NCBI RefSeq assembly: GCF_022129445.1
Contig: NZ_JADQAQ010000041.1
Span: forward strand, 1-39,589
From: Photobacterium sp. Ph5
GTDB taxonomy: Bacteria > Pseudomonadota > Gammaproteobacteria > Enterobacterales > Vibrionaceae
Direction of reading: 5' to 3'
DNA: 39,589 bases
This document shows, in pieces, positions 8,534 to 16,099 of this stretch. Position 1 is the first letter of the stretch; each line of letters starts with the position of its first letter. Both the position numbers and the translations under genes were made by a program. Under the pieces are notes generated by a model. It was not told where the DNA came from and made no database searches. It worked only from the letters and a program-made list of their open reading frames with translations.

Positions 8534-9442
8534 ATGAAATCATCTTCATCACTTGCTATTTGGTTAGATGCAGCAAGACCAAAAACCTTGCCGCTCGCCA
8601 TTGCATCAATTGTATGCGGTAGTGCGGTGGCAGGATGGCATGGAAGTTTTTCTGCTCCAATTGCAGCACTCGCTTTATTAACCGCCCTTTTGCTGCAAAT
8701 TCTTTCTAACCTTGCGAATGATTACGGCGATGCTGTCAAAGGCACCGATAATGATGACCGCTTAGGTCCTCAACGTGCAATTCAATCAGGATTAGTTACC
8801 CCTAAAGCCATGCGTACCGCCATGTTCGTCAACATTATTCTTACAGCAATCAGTGGCTTATCACTGATATTTATTGCCTGTAATAATCCCCATGACATCA
8901 TTGGTTTTATACTACTCGGCGCACTAGCTATTGTTGCATCTATTGCTTATACCGTGGGTAATAAGCCCTACGGTTACCGTGGCTTAGGCGATTTATCCGT
9001 CTTAATTTTTTTTGGTTGGCTAGGTGTTGCAGGCACTTACTACCTACAAGCTGGCAGTATTGATTCGGTGATTATGTTACCGGCGACTGCCTGTGGTTTA
9101 CTCGCAGTTGGCGTACTTAATATTAATAATCTGCGAGATATTGATAACGATCGTGCTTGTGGTAAGCAAACCTTAGTCGTACGTATGGGACCGGTATGGG
9201 GCCGTAAATACCACGTAGTATTATTATCAACTAGCATTGTATGTTTGACACTTTTTGCTCTATTTGAAACAAAATCGCTATTCGGATGGCTATTTTTACT
9301 GAGTACTCCACTACTCTTTAAACATGGTCGTGCTGTTTACCATTCTAAAAATGGCGCTGAGCTTCGTCCAATGATGGCAACCATGGTCAAATGCGCTTTA
9401 CTTACCAATTTATTGTTTGCTCTCGGGATCATCTTGTCATAA
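8534..9442 (+). CDS. menA: 1,4-dihydroxy-2-naphthoate polyprenyltransferase MenA
   Basis: Integral inner-membrane UbiA-family prenyltransferase that joins an octaprenyl chain to 1,4-dihydroxy-2-naphthoate, giving demethylmenaquinone for anaerobic respiration. The 302-residue protein has about eight or nine hydrophobic helices. It carries the two Asp-rich prenyl-diphosphate/Mg motifs: NDYGDAVKGTDNDDR (about residues 63-77) and NNLRDIDNDRACGKQTLVVR (about 200-219). The order hslU-menA-rraA is as in E. coli. A terminator separates it from hslU, so it probably has its own promoter in 8447-8533. No intrinsic terminator is obvious before rraA. Confidence 0.96.
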   Translation: MKSSSSLAIWLDAARPKTLPLAIASIVCGSAVAGWHGSFSAPIAALALLTALLLQILSNLANDYGDAVKGTDNDDRLGPQRAIQSGLVTPKAMRTAMFVNIILTAISGLSLIFIACNNPHDIIGFILLGALAIVASIAYTVGNKPYGYRGLGDLSVLIFFGWLGVAGTYYLQAGSIDSVIMLPATACGLLAVGVLNINNLRDIDNDRACGKQTLVVRMGPVWGRKYHVVLLSTSIVCLTLFALFETKSLFGWLFLLSTPLLFKHGRAVYHSKNGAELRPMMATMVKCALLTNLLFALGIILS

Positions 9443-9569
9443 TTGATGATTGCGAATTGCAATGACAGATCAACTGGTTATAATTTCAACAAGGCTTAAT
9501 ATGAGTACTCCCTCGTTATAAGCCTTATTGATTTCCTCTCTTTTCTTTCGCTAAATAAGAAGCCCACTT

Positions 9570-10067
9570 ATGGAATACAATACCTCTGAACTGTGTGATA
9601 TCTATCTCGAACACGTTGATGTTGTTGAGCCTATGTTCAGCTCTTACGGTGGGCGCAGCTCTTTTGGCGGTCAAATAACAACCATAAAATGTTTTGAAGA
9701 TAACGGGGTTATTCGTCAAGTATTAGAACAATCGGGTGTAGGACGAGTACTATTAATTGACGGTGGTGGTTCACTACGACGTGCATTAATTGATATCGAT
9801 TTAGCCCTCTTAGCGCAAGAAAATGAATGGGAAGGGCTAATTGTTTATGGCTGTGTTCGCCATGTTGATGAGCTCGATGAATTAAATATTGGTATTCAGG
9901 CTCTCGCCTCAATCCCTGTGGGTGCCGATCAGCGCGATATTGGTGAGATTGATGTTGCTGTCAATTTTGGTGGGGTAACCTTCTTACCAGAAGATCATAT
10001 CTATGCCGATAATACCGGAGTTATTTTATCGCCTGAACCACTTGATATCGATGAGACACAAAGCTAA
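9570..10067 (+). CDS. rraA: Ribonuclease E activity regulator RraA
   Basis: Trimeric ring protein that binds the C-terminal scaffold of RNase E and lowers mRNA decay. At 165 residues it is close to E. coli RraA (161). Conserved segments include [21 protein letters not shown] near the N-terminus, [14 protein letters not shown], and [16 protein letters not shown]. It was once misannotated as a MenG methyltransferase because of its menA neighbourhood. It converges with zapB, sharing a hairpin in the gap. Confidence 0.96.
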   Translation: MEYNTSELCDIYLEHVDVVEPMFSSYGGRSSFGGQITTIKCFEDNGVIRQVLEQSGVGRVLLIDGGGSLRRALIDIDLALLAQENEWEGLIVYGCVRHVDELDELNIGIQALASIPVGADQRDIGEIDVAVNFGGVTFLPEDHIYADNTGVILSPEPLDIDETQS

Positions 10068-10085
10068 TAGCAATAGATAAAATTA

Positions 10086-10128
10086 CGGCCCGGTATGCTG
10101 TCGTTCCTGAAAACAACATACCAAGCCG
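10086..10128 (-). terminator. Long stem-loop between convergent rraA and zapB; fits zapB better
   Basis: Arms 10086-10100 and 10114-10128 surround a 13-nt loop. Read on the minus strand all 15 positions pair, three as G-U. On the plus strand those three are C-A mismatches. The hairpin should therefore be more stable in zapB RNA than in rraA RNA. The following T-tract is weak in either direction. Confidence 0.6.
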
Positions 10129-10158
10129 AAAACCGAAACAGATAAACTGAAATCAGTA

Positions 10159-10401
10159 TTATTCTACGTGTTCCATTTTGCCTAGTAGGTTGCGTACGCG
10201 CTCCTGCCATGCATTATGATCTTGACGTAGTTTCTCATTTTCTTCATTTAGACCTTCACGACCAGCACGTAATTCTTGCGCTTCCATCGAAAGTTGAGAG
10301 TTTTTATCTTTTAGTTCATCAATTTCCATTTGTAGAATAGAAATTGTATCAATTGCCATCTGAACTTTGGCTTCTAGTTGTTCTAACATTTCTAGAGACA
10401 T
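10159..10401 (-). CDS. zapB: Cell division protein ZapB
   Basis: Small cytoplasmic coiled-coil protein that stacks at the Z-ring through ZapA and links it to MatP at the chromosome terminus. The 80-residue sequence is almost entirely one heptad coiled coil. It starts [19 protein letters not shown] and carries IDELKDKN and [13 protein letters not shown], matching E. coli ZapB (81 residues) along its length. It is divergent from glpX; in E. coli it neighbours glpFKX. The start ATG at 10401 gives the family length. Confidence 0.96.
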   Translation of the reverse strand: MSLEMLEQLEAKVQMAIDTISILQMEIDELKDKNSQLSMEAQELRAGREGLNEENEKLRQDHNAWQERVRNLLGKMEHVE

Positions 10402-10852
10402 ATTGTTTACCTGATCTTAGCCCGTATGCTGACTTAATCATTAAGCCAAACACCTACGCGCGAGTTAAATTCATGTTCGCCTCTATTCTAACGAGGCAGC
10501 GACTATCTGGCATCCACAATTCTAATGCTTTTAGGCAAACGGATGAAAATCACACAAGTCTGATATAATTTTTGCAAAGTGGTTCCAAATATCCGACCAC
10601 TGAGACAACCAAATACAGCGAGAAGTTCATTTTTAATCGGATCTTAGCTTTGTTTGCTCTATTCCTTGTCAAAAAAACACCAACGAATAAGCTCAACTGT
10701 CACCTAAATGTACGCTTTCCTATTTATATCCTAATTTGTACGAAGTGTTTAGACCCAATATCACCATTACCACTTTTTTATCACGATTCATTCATTGATA
10801 CCCTGTTACTGCAAATAACGCTAACCGTTAGTAAGGCTAAAGGCTGAATATG

Positions 10853-10870
10853 ATGATGACTCGTCATCAT
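10853..10870. promoter_or_regulatory. Palindrome ATGATGAC-TC-GTCATCAT upstream of glpX
   Basis: Perfect 8-bp arms separated by 2 bp, 135 bp before the glpX start. It has the geometry of a dimeric regulator operator. I cannot assign a regulator. Confidence 0.4.
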
Positions 10871-10928
10871 TTACACACTGCTATTAATACCGATTATGAT
10901 CATTGCAATATAGCTTCCTTTATTTTGC

Positions 10929-10942
10929 GCAATCGTTTCACC
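10929..10942 (-). promoter_or_regulatory. Candidate Cra (FruR) binding site upstream of glpX
   Basis: The minus strand reads GGTGAAACGATTGC, which fits the Cra core TGAAACGATT with a purine-plus-G start. It lies 63 bp upstream of glpX. Cra activates gluconeogenic genes and represses glycolytic ones in enterics, so a site before a fructose-1,6-bisphosphatase gene is plausible. Direct regulation is inference. Confidence 0.45.
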
Positions 10943-11004
10943 ATCCCTTATGTTAAAATCGGCTTCAGTTTATTTATCGAGTCGATTTTATTTCTGGAGT
11001 TATC

Positions 11005-12012
11005 ATGAAACGCGATTTAGCAATGGCATTCTCACGGGTTACGGAAGGGGCGGCGCTAGCAGGCCATAAATGGCTTGGTCGTGGCGATAAAAATGCGGCT
11101 GATAATGCTGCGGTAGAAGTGATGCGTATTCTACTGAATCAAACTGAAATCAATGGCGAAATCGTAATTGGTGAAGGCGAAATTGATGAAGCACCAATGC
11201 TCTACATCGGTGAAAAAGTAGGTTGTGGTGGCGATGCTGTCGATATAGCCGTGGATCCGATTGAAGGAACACGCATGACAGCGATGGGACAAAATAATGC
11301 CCTCGCTGTATTAGCGGCAGGTGAAAAAGGAAGCTTTCTAAAAGCACCTGATATGTACATGGAAAAACTAGTGGTAGGCCCTGCGGCAAAAGGTGTGATT
11401 GATCTTGAGAAGCCACTGGTTGAAAACTTAACAGCGATTGCTGCTGCTCTGGGTAAATCATTGCAAGATCTAGTGGTGATCACCCTTGCCAAGCCTCGTC
11501 ATGATGAAACGATTAAGCAAATGCAAGCGGTCGGTATTCGTGTTTTTGCCGTGCCTGATGGTGATGTGGCTGCGTCTATTCTAACTTGTATGCCAGATAG
11601 CGAAGTCGATGTCATGTACTGCATTGGTGGTGCGCCAGAAGGTGTCGTATCAGCGGCTGCAATCCGTGCCCTTGGTGGCGATATGCAAGCACGTCTGCTT
11701 CCTCGCCATGAAGTCAAAGGCGATACAAAAGAAAACCGCGAACTCGGTGAAATTGAAATTCGCCGTTGTCACGAAATGGGCATTAAGACCAACGCATTAT
11801 TGCGTATTGAAGATATGGCAAAAAGCGATAACGTGATTTTTGCAGGAACAGGGATTACCAAAGGTGACTTATTAGAAGGCATTCATCGTCAAGGAAATAT
11901 CGCGACGACTGAAACCTTATTGATCCGCGGTCAATGCCGTACTATTCGTCGTATTAAATCGACCCATTACCTTGATCGTAAAGATGACATTGTAAAATCT
12001 CATATCATCTAA
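11005..12012 (+). CDS. glpX: Class II fructose-1,6-bisphosphatase GlpX
   Basis: Cytosolic Mn/Mg-dependent, Li-sensitive phosphatase that converts fructose 1,6-bisphosphate to fructose 6-phosphate in gluconeogenesis. At 335 residues it is one shorter than E. coli GlpX. The metal and substrate motifs include GEIVIGEGEIDEAPMLYIGE (about residues 50-69) and VDIAVDPIEGT (about 77-87), plus IGGAPEGVVSAAAIRALGGD. A GGAG Shine-Dalgarno precedes ATG 11005. In E. coli it is the third gene of glpFKX; here glpF and glpK are absent and it stands alone with its own upstream region and terminator. Confidence 0.97.
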   Translation: MKRDLAMAFSRVTEGAALAGHKWLGRGDKNAADNAAVEVMRILLNQTEINGEIVIGEGEIDEAPMLYIGEKVGCGGDAVDIAVDPIEGTRMTAMGQNNALAVLAAGEKGSFLKAPDMYMEKLVVGPAAKGVIDLEKPLVENLTAIAAALGKSLQDLVVITLAKPRHDETIKQMQAVGIRVFAVPDGDVAASILTCMPDSEVDVMYCIGGAPEGVVSAAAIRALGGDMQARLLPRHEVKGDTKENRELGEIEIRRCHEMGIKTNALLRIEDMAKSDNVIFAGTGITKGDLLEGIHRQGNIATTETLLIRGQCRTIRRIKSTHYLDRKDDIVKSHII

Positions 12013-12029
12013 TTGCGATATTCACATGC

Positions 12030-12058
12030 AAAAAAGCGTACTTCGGTACGCTTTTTTT
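12030..12058 (+). terminator. Intrinsic terminator of glpX
   Basis: AGCGTAC (12035-12041), TTCG tetraloop, GTACGCT (12046-12052), with an A-run before and T-run after. A stable tetraloop and U-tract make this a textbook terminator. Confidence 0.93.
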
Positions 12059-12116
12059 CCCCACCTCTCACTCCTAAGAAGCAAAATCAACGCAACCCGT
12101 TAGAATGGTAAAGAGA

Positions 12117-12146
12117 TTGCTTTATTTAATAAGCTGATCCCATAAT
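12117..12146 (+). promoter_or_regulatory. Probable sigma70 promoter of the Fe-S regulator-fpr operon
   Basis: TTGCTT (12117-12122) and CATAAT (12141-12146) are spaced by 18 bp, 28 bp upstream of the regulator start codon. The inverted repeat at 12146-12171 overlaps the end of the -10 element. Confidence 0.45.
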
Positions 12147-12171
12147 ACCTAGAGAAATAAATATATAGGTA
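12146..12171. promoter_or_regulatory. Inverted repeat TACCTA-N14-TAGGTA over promoter and ribosome-binding site
   Basis: Perfect 6-bp arms (12146-12151 and 12166-12171) extend from the last base of the likely -10 to the Shine-Dalgarno (TAGGT) of the regulator gene at 12175. Bound protein would block initiation; alternatively an RNA hairpin would mask the ribosome-binding site. It is a candidate autoregulatory operator. Confidence 0.45.
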
Positions 12172-12174
12172 GCT

Positions 12175-12792
12175 ATGAAAACCATCGATAAAATCCTCTA
12201 TCACTTAAAAAGTGAAGGTCCTGTCACAGCAAAAGTATTGGCTGAAAAGTTCTCCCTCACCACTATGGGAATTCGTCAACACTTACAAAGCTTAGAAGAT
12301 GATGGGCTGGTTGATTTTAACGATGTCAAAGTCAAAGTCGGACGTCCTACCCGCCATTGGCAATTAACAGAACAAGGGCATCGTCGTTTTACTGATCGTC
12401 ATCATGATTTAGCCGTACACATGTTAGAGTCAGTTGAAGATCTGTTCGGAACATCAGGACTTGAACAAGTCATCGCAAAACGTGAACAGCATACTTACGA
12501 ACAGTATCAACAAACATTACAAACGTGCGAAACACTCAAAGAAAAGCTCGAACACCTAGCTCAATTACGTACACAAGATGGGTATATGGCTGAGCTTATA
12601 ACAACGTACGATGGTTGTTATACCTTAGTTGAAAACCACTGCCCTATTTGTCGAGCAGCACAACATTGTCCTGCACTATGTCTCTCGGAGCTTACGGTAT
12701 TTAAACGCCTTCTTGGGGAAGACATCCGTATTGAACGTGAAGAACATATCATTTCAGGTCAAAGGCGCTGCACTTATCGAATAACATCATAG
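12175..12792 (+). CDS. Winged-helix transcriptional regulator with C-terminal cysteine cluster (SufR-like, COG2345 type)
   Basis: The 205-residue protein has an N-terminal winged helix (about residues 1-65; VTAKVLAEKFSLTTMGIRQHLQSLEDDGL, VGRPTRHW wing), quoted in part. A central helical dimerisation region follows. The C-terminal part has cysteines at 148, 156, 159, 165, 169 and 199, including CPIC and CPALC. This layout resembles SufR-type regulators whose C-terminal cysteines hold a 4Fe-4S cluster. It lies 15 bp before fpr with a strong AGGAGG between, so both are in one operon. I infer a redox or Fe-S-status sensor controlling the downstream reductase and itself; no specific target is proven by sequence. 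Confidence 0.8.
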   Translation: MKTIDKILYHLKSEGPVTAKVLAEKFSLTTMGIRQHLQSLEDDGLVDFNDVKVKVGRPTRHWQLTEQGHRRFTDRHHDLAVHMLESVEDLFGTSGLEQVIAKREQHTYEQYQQTLQTCETLKEKLEHLAQLRTQDGYMAELITTYDGCYTLVENHCPICRAAQHCPALCLSELTVFKRLLGEDIRIEREEHIISGQRRCTYRITS

Positions 12793-12807
12793 AATTAGGA
12801 GGCCATA

Positions 12808-13551
12808 ATGGCTGATTGGATTCCTGCTCAAGTTATTGCAAATCGCCACTGGAATAATGATTTATTCAGTTTATCCTTAGCGGCAAACATTGAGCCTTTT
12901 AAAGCAGGACAATTCACTAAGCTAGGCTTGGAGATTGATGGCCAAATGATCCAACGAGCCTATTCTTTTGTTAATCCTCCCCAGCAACCAACCATTGATA
13001 TTTACGCCACAAGAGTTCAAGGTGGATTATTGTCACCACGACTACACCAACTAGAAGAAGGTGATACCGTCTTTATCTCCGCGCGCGCTAATGGCTTTTT
13101 TACCCTTGATGAAGTTCCACAAGGCGATCACCTTTGGCTCCTCGCAACAGGCACCGCTATCGGTCCTTATCTGTCCCTTTTACAGCAAGGTGATGTCTGG
13201 CATCGGTTTAGAAAAGTAGTCCTAATTCATGCTGTTCGTTTTGCTGCTGATTTAAGTTACCAAGCAGAAATGACACAGTTAAAGCAGCAATATGGTGAGC
13301 AACTTATCGTCCAACCGTTTGTCAGTCGTGAACCCTCTCCACTTTGCCTGACCGGAAGAATTCCTCAAGCGCTTGCTGATGGACAACTTGAGCGCCATGT
13401 CGGATTATTTTTGCACCCAGAGCAAAGTCAAATTATGCTATGCGGTAATCCTGAGATGGTAAAAGAGACTAAAAATGTGCTAGAAGCACGAGGCTTTGCT
13501 AAAAATTTACGCCGAAAACCGGGGCAAATTACGATGGAGCATTACTGGTAA
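12808..13551 (+). CDS. fpr: Ferredoxin/flavodoxin-NADP(+) reductase Fpr
   Basis: Cytosolic FAD enzyme that exchanges electrons between NADPH and flavodoxin or ferredoxin, supporting Fe-S assembly, radical-SAM enzymes and oxidative stress defence. The 247-residue length matches E. coli Fpr (248). The FAD motif is RAYSFVNPP (about residues 50-58), the NADP-binding motif is ATGTAIGPYLSLL (about 112-124), and MLCGNPEMV is a second nucleotide-binding segment. The family C-terminus RRKPGQITMEHYW is intact. A perfect AGGAGG (12797-12802) precedes ATG 12808. In E. coli fpr also follows glpX; the SoxS-controlled arrangement there is replaced here by a co-transcribed cysteine-rich regulator. Confidence 0.96.
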   Translation: MADWIPAQVIANRHWNNDLFSLSLAANIEPFKAGQFTKLGLEIDGQMIQRAYSFVNPPQQPTIDIYATRVQGGLLSPRLHQLEEGDTVFISARANGFFTLDEVPQGDHLWLLATGTAIGPYLSLLQQGDVWHRFRKVVLIHAVRFAADLSYQAEMTQLKQQYGEQLIVQPFVSREPSPLCLTGRIPQALADGQLERHVGLFLHPEQSQIMLCGNPEMVKETKNVLEARGFAKNLRRKPGQITMEHYW

Positions 13552-13578
13552 TCATTCCTCCCGTAGCGTTGTATCAAA

Positions 13579-13617
13579 TAGGAGATATATACATACACTA
13601 TGTAAGTTTATCTCCTA
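13579..13617 (+). terminator. Stem-loop after fpr, atypical terminator or processing site
   Basis: TAGGAGATA (13579-13587) and TATCTCCTA (13609-13617) form a perfect 9-bp stem. A smaller inner pair ACATA/TATGT (13591-13595 with 13599-13603) makes a stacked hairpin. No U-tract follows, so Rho-independent termination would be weak. It may instead be an mRNA 3'-end stabiliser. Confidence 0.4.
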
Positions 13618-13692
13618 CTCATCTCACCTCTAAGACACCATATCCAGTATCTTTTTATATACTAAAAGATAGTTGTGCGGATGGAGTTGACG

Positions 13693-14031
13693 ATGGATAC
13701 GCTACCCAATTTTGATGACATGGCAAAAATGGCAAAAGAAGATCCAGAACAATTCGAACAACTGCGCCAACAATTAATAGAAAGCACAATAAATCAAGCA
13801 CATCACAGCATGCAACCACGTCTAAAAGCACAGCAAAGTCATATTGATCTGGTTATTAGTCGTGGGAAAAATCCGCTTCATACCACCATGTTGTTACGAA
13901 ATGAATTACAACGTCAATTAGTTCGCTTTGCCGAAACCCTACAGCACCCCCATAACCATGAAAATGCTGAAATCACGCCGATTTCATCTCATCCCAAACA
14001 ATCAGAAAACGCAGATAAAAGCTCTTTCTAA
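13693..14031 (+). CDS. DUF3135-type conserved protein of unknown function
   Basis: Start chosen at ATG 13693 (112 residues) because ATGGAG at 13681-13686 gives a properly spaced Shine-Dalgarno; an in-frame GTG at 13675 has none. The protein is soluble, charged and mostly helical: TLPNFDDMAKMAKEDPEQFE at the N-terminus, then a central LKAQQSHIDLVISRGKNPL segment and a His/Asn-rich polar tail. It resembles the small DUF3135 proteins found next to fpr in vibrios. No catalytic motif, signal peptide or membrane segment is visible, and I cannot assign a function. It sits between fpr and tpiA, separated from both by more than 100 bp. Confidence 0.75.
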   Translation: MDTLPNFDDMAKMAKEDPEQFEQLRQQLIESTINQAHHSMQPRLKAQQSHIDLVISRGKNPLHTTMLLRNELQRQLVRFAETLQHPHNHENAEITPISSHPKQSENADKSSF

Positions 14032-14056
14032 CGTTCCTTTCTGCAAGAAATTAACT

Positions 14057-14076
14057 ATATTTTGAAATATTTTGAA
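14057..14076 (+). repeat. Tandem 10-bp direct repeat upstream of tpiA
   Basis: ATATTTTGAA occurs twice without spacing. The period is about one helical turn and A/T-rich, so intrinsic bending or an UP-like element for the tpiA promoter is possible. Confidence 0.5.
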
Positions 14077-14136
14077 ATTATGAGTTCACTTTTTGCCTTG
14101 AAAAAGGTACAACCGAGCTCATTAATGATTTTGGAC

Positions 14137-14170
14137 AGTAAAAATAAACCACTGTTGGTATATTTTTACT
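14137..14170 (+). promoter_or_regulatory. Perfect inverted repeat in the tpiA leader or promoter
   Basis: AGTAAAAATA (14137-14146) and TATTTTTACT (14161-14170) are exact complements around a 14-nt loop, ending 45 bp before the tpiA start codon. There is no U-tract after it. It could be an operator overlapping the promoter or a 5'-UTR stabilising hairpin for this highly expressed gene. Confidence 0.45.
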
Positions 14171-14215
14171 ACATCAAGTTAAGTTAATTACATCATTTAA
14201 ATTTGGAGAAAAGCT

Positions 14216-14986
14216 ATGCGCCATCCTGTGGTTATGGGTAACTGGAAGCTAAACGGTAGCAAGGAAATGGTCTCTGGCCTTATCAAAGGTCTTGATGCGG
14301 CACTTAACGGTGTTGAAGGTGTTGACGTAGCAATCGCTCCACCAGTAATGTACTTGGATCTAGCTGAGCAGTTACTAAGCAAAGCAAACAGCAAAATCAT
14401 CCTTGGTTCTCAAAACGTTGATCTACACAACAACGGCGCATTCACAGGTGATATCTCTCCTGCAATGCTTAAAGAATTCGGTGCTAGCCATATCATCATC
14501 GGTCACTCTGAGCGTCGTGAATACCACAACGAATCAGATGAGTTTGTTGCTCAAAAATTCGCATTCCTAAAAGAAAATGGCCTAACACCCGTTCTTTGTA
14601 TTGGTGAGTCAGAAGCACAAAACGAAGCTGGCGAAACAGTGGCTGTATGTGCACGTCAACTTGACGCAGTTATCAACACTCAAGGTGTTGATGCACTAAA
14701 CGGCGCAATCATCGCTTACGAACCAATCTGGGCTATCGGTACAGGTAAAGCAGCAACTGCTGACGATGCACAACGCATCCACGCTGCAATCCGTGCTCAC
14801 ATTGCTGAGAAGAGTGAAGAAGTAGCTAAGAACGTTGTTATCCAATACGGCGGTTCTGTTAAGCCAGAAAACGCAGCGGCATACTTCGCACAACCAGACA
14901 TCGACGGTGCTCTAGTTGGTGGTGCAGCGCTTGATGCTGAAAGCTTTGCAGCTATCGCAAAAGCAGCAGCTGAAGCTAAGAACTAA
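14216..14986 (+). CDS. tpiA: Triosephosphate isomerase
   Basis: Cytosolic glycolytic TIM-barrel enzyme interconverting dihydroxyacetone phosphate and glyceraldehyde 3-phosphate. The protein has 256 residues. Substrate residues Asn and Lys are in GNWKLNG near residues 8-14, the catalytic His is in IIGHSERR, and the catalytic Glu is in [11 protein letters not shown]. The phosphate loop follows that Glu, and YGGSVKPEN and GALVGGAAL complete the phosphate site. TTTGGAGA gives a good ribosome-binding site. Codon choice is more biased than in neighbours, as expected for a highly expressed gene. It converges with pfkA. Confidence 0.98.
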   Translation: MRHPVVMGNWKLNGSKEMVSGLIKGLDAALNGVEGVDVAIAPPVMYLDLAEQLLSKANSKIILGSQNVDLHNNGAFTGDISPAMLKEFGASHIIIGHSERREYHNESDEFVAQKFAFLKENGLTPVLCIGESEAQNEAGETVAVCARQLDAVINTQGVDALNGAIIAYEPIWAIGTGKAATADDAQRIHAAIRAHIAEKSEEVAKNVVIQYGGSVKPENAAAYFAQPDIDGALVGGAALDAESFAAIAKAAAEAKN

Positions 14987-15010
14987 TCAATCCATTTGAT
15001 TAGTTCTACT

Positions 15011-15036
15011 AAGGTCACCTACGGGTGGCCTTTTTG
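15011..15036 (+). terminator. Intrinsic terminator of tpiA
   Basis: AGGTCACC (15012-15019), TACG loop, GGTGGCCT (15024-15031), then TTTT. One G-U pair; about 25 bp after the stop codon. Confidence 0.9.
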
Positions 15037-15082
15037 TTATCTTTTCTAAATAAGCGATATCAGGTACCAATATTCAGACAAT

Positions 15083-15115
15083 AAAAAAGGCCGATAGTGA
15101 TCGACCTTCTTTTTC
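15083..15115 (-). terminator. Intrinsic terminator of pfkA
   Basis: Arms 15088-15094 and 15101-15107 (one G-U on the minus strand) around a 6-nt loop, flanked by A- and T-runs. It ends pfkA transcription and may act in both directions between the convergent genes. Confidence 0.88.
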
Positions 15116-15136
15116 TCTTACCGCTCGATAAATCTC

Positions 15137-16099
15137 TTAGAATAACTTCTCAGCTAACTCATAAAGATCGTTACGAACAGGACGACGCATATTTTCAATT
15201 GCATCGATGATATCGTGGTGAACAAGTTGCTCACACTGAATACCTACACAACGACCACCTTCACCTTGTTGAAGAAGATCAACTGCGTATGCACCCATAC
15301 GAGAAGCAAGTACACGGTCAAACGCGGTTGGTTGACCACCACGCTGAATGTGACCCAATACTGTTGCACGAGTTTCACGACCTGTTTCTGCTTCAATAAA
15401 CTTAGCTAGTTCATTCACATCAGTCATTAGCTCAGTGATTGCAATAATGGCGTGCTTTTTACCTTTCGCAATACCTTCACGGATATGCGTTATTAGTTTT
15501 TCTTTATCTAGACCAGTTTCAGGTGTGATGATGTATTCACAACCACCCGCAATCGCAGACATTAGTGTTAGATCACCACAATGGCGACCCATCACTTCTA
15601 CGATAGAGATACGTTGGTGTGAAGATGAAGTATCACGTAGTCGGTCAATCGCATCAATAACGGTGTTCATTGCGGTCATGTAACCAATAGTGTAGTCAGT
15701 ACCTGCAACGTCATTATCAATCGTGCCAGGAAGACCGATACATGGGTAACCCATCTCAGTTAACTTCTTCGCGCCCATGTATGAGCCGTCACCACCAATT
15801 ACTACTAATGCATCAATACCGTGTAATTTTAGGTTTTCAATCGCTTTTTCACGAACTTCCACTTCACGGAATTCAGGAAAACGCGCAGAACCTAAAAATG
15901 TACCGCCTTTGTTGATCACATCAGATACGCTTTGACGATCTAGCTTTTTGATACAGTTATTATAAAGGCCTTGGTAGCCATCATAAATACCGTAAACCTC
16001 TAGGCCTTCGGTTAACGCTGCACGAACTACGCCGCGAACCGCTGCATTCATACCAGGTGCGTCACCACCACTGGTCAAAACACCAATCTTCTTAATCAT
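15137..16099 (-). CDS. pfkA: 6-phosphofructokinase I
   Basis: ATP-dependent, allosterically controlled committed step of glycolysis: fructose 6-phosphate to fructose 1,6-bisphosphate. The 320-residue length equals E. coli PfkA. The ATP site is [18 protein letters not shown] near the N-terminus with [12 protein letters not shown] following. The catalytic Asp lies in [18 protein letters not shown], and substrate-site residues are in [10 protein letters not shown]. It neighbours cpxP as in E. coli. With glpX and tpiA nearby, both directions of the hexose/triose phosphate segment are encoded within 5 kb. Its 472-bp upstream gap holds no clear gene. Confidence 0.98.
   Translation of the reverse strand: MIKKIGVLTSGGDAPGMNAAVRGVVRAALTEGLEVYGIYDGYQGLYNNCIKKLDRQSVSDVINKGGTFLGSARFPEFREVEVREKAIENLKLHGIDALVVIGGDGSYMGAKKLTEMGYPCIGLPGTIDNDVAGTDYTIGYMTAMNTVIDAIDRLRDTSSSHQRISIVEVMGRHCGDLTLMSAIAGGCEYIITPETGLDKEKLITHIREGIAKGKKHAIIAITELMTDVNELAKFIEAETGRETRATVLGHIQRGGQPTAFDRVLASRMGAYAVDLLQQGEGGRCVGIQCEQLVHHDIIDAIENMRRPVRNDLYELAEKLF

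Larger units (their letters stand above)
10402..11004. other. Gene-poor 603-bp gap where glpF-glpK lie in E. coli
   Basis: No convincing coding region is present; the small open frames have no family resemblance or good ribosome-binding site. Visible elements are a TGATATAAT extended -10 on the plus strand (10561-10569), an 11-bp palindrome CTAACCGTTAG near 10820-10831, an 18-bp palindrome at 10853-10870 and a Cra-like site at 10929-10942. The gap may hold long leader sequences or an unannotated small RNA starting near 10576, which is speculation. Confidence 0.5.

Noticed and set aside
10344..10847. Two short open frames in the zapB-glpX gap
   Set aside because: Composition is unlike the coding neighbours, there is no start context, and no motif is recognisable; one is partly antisense to zapB.
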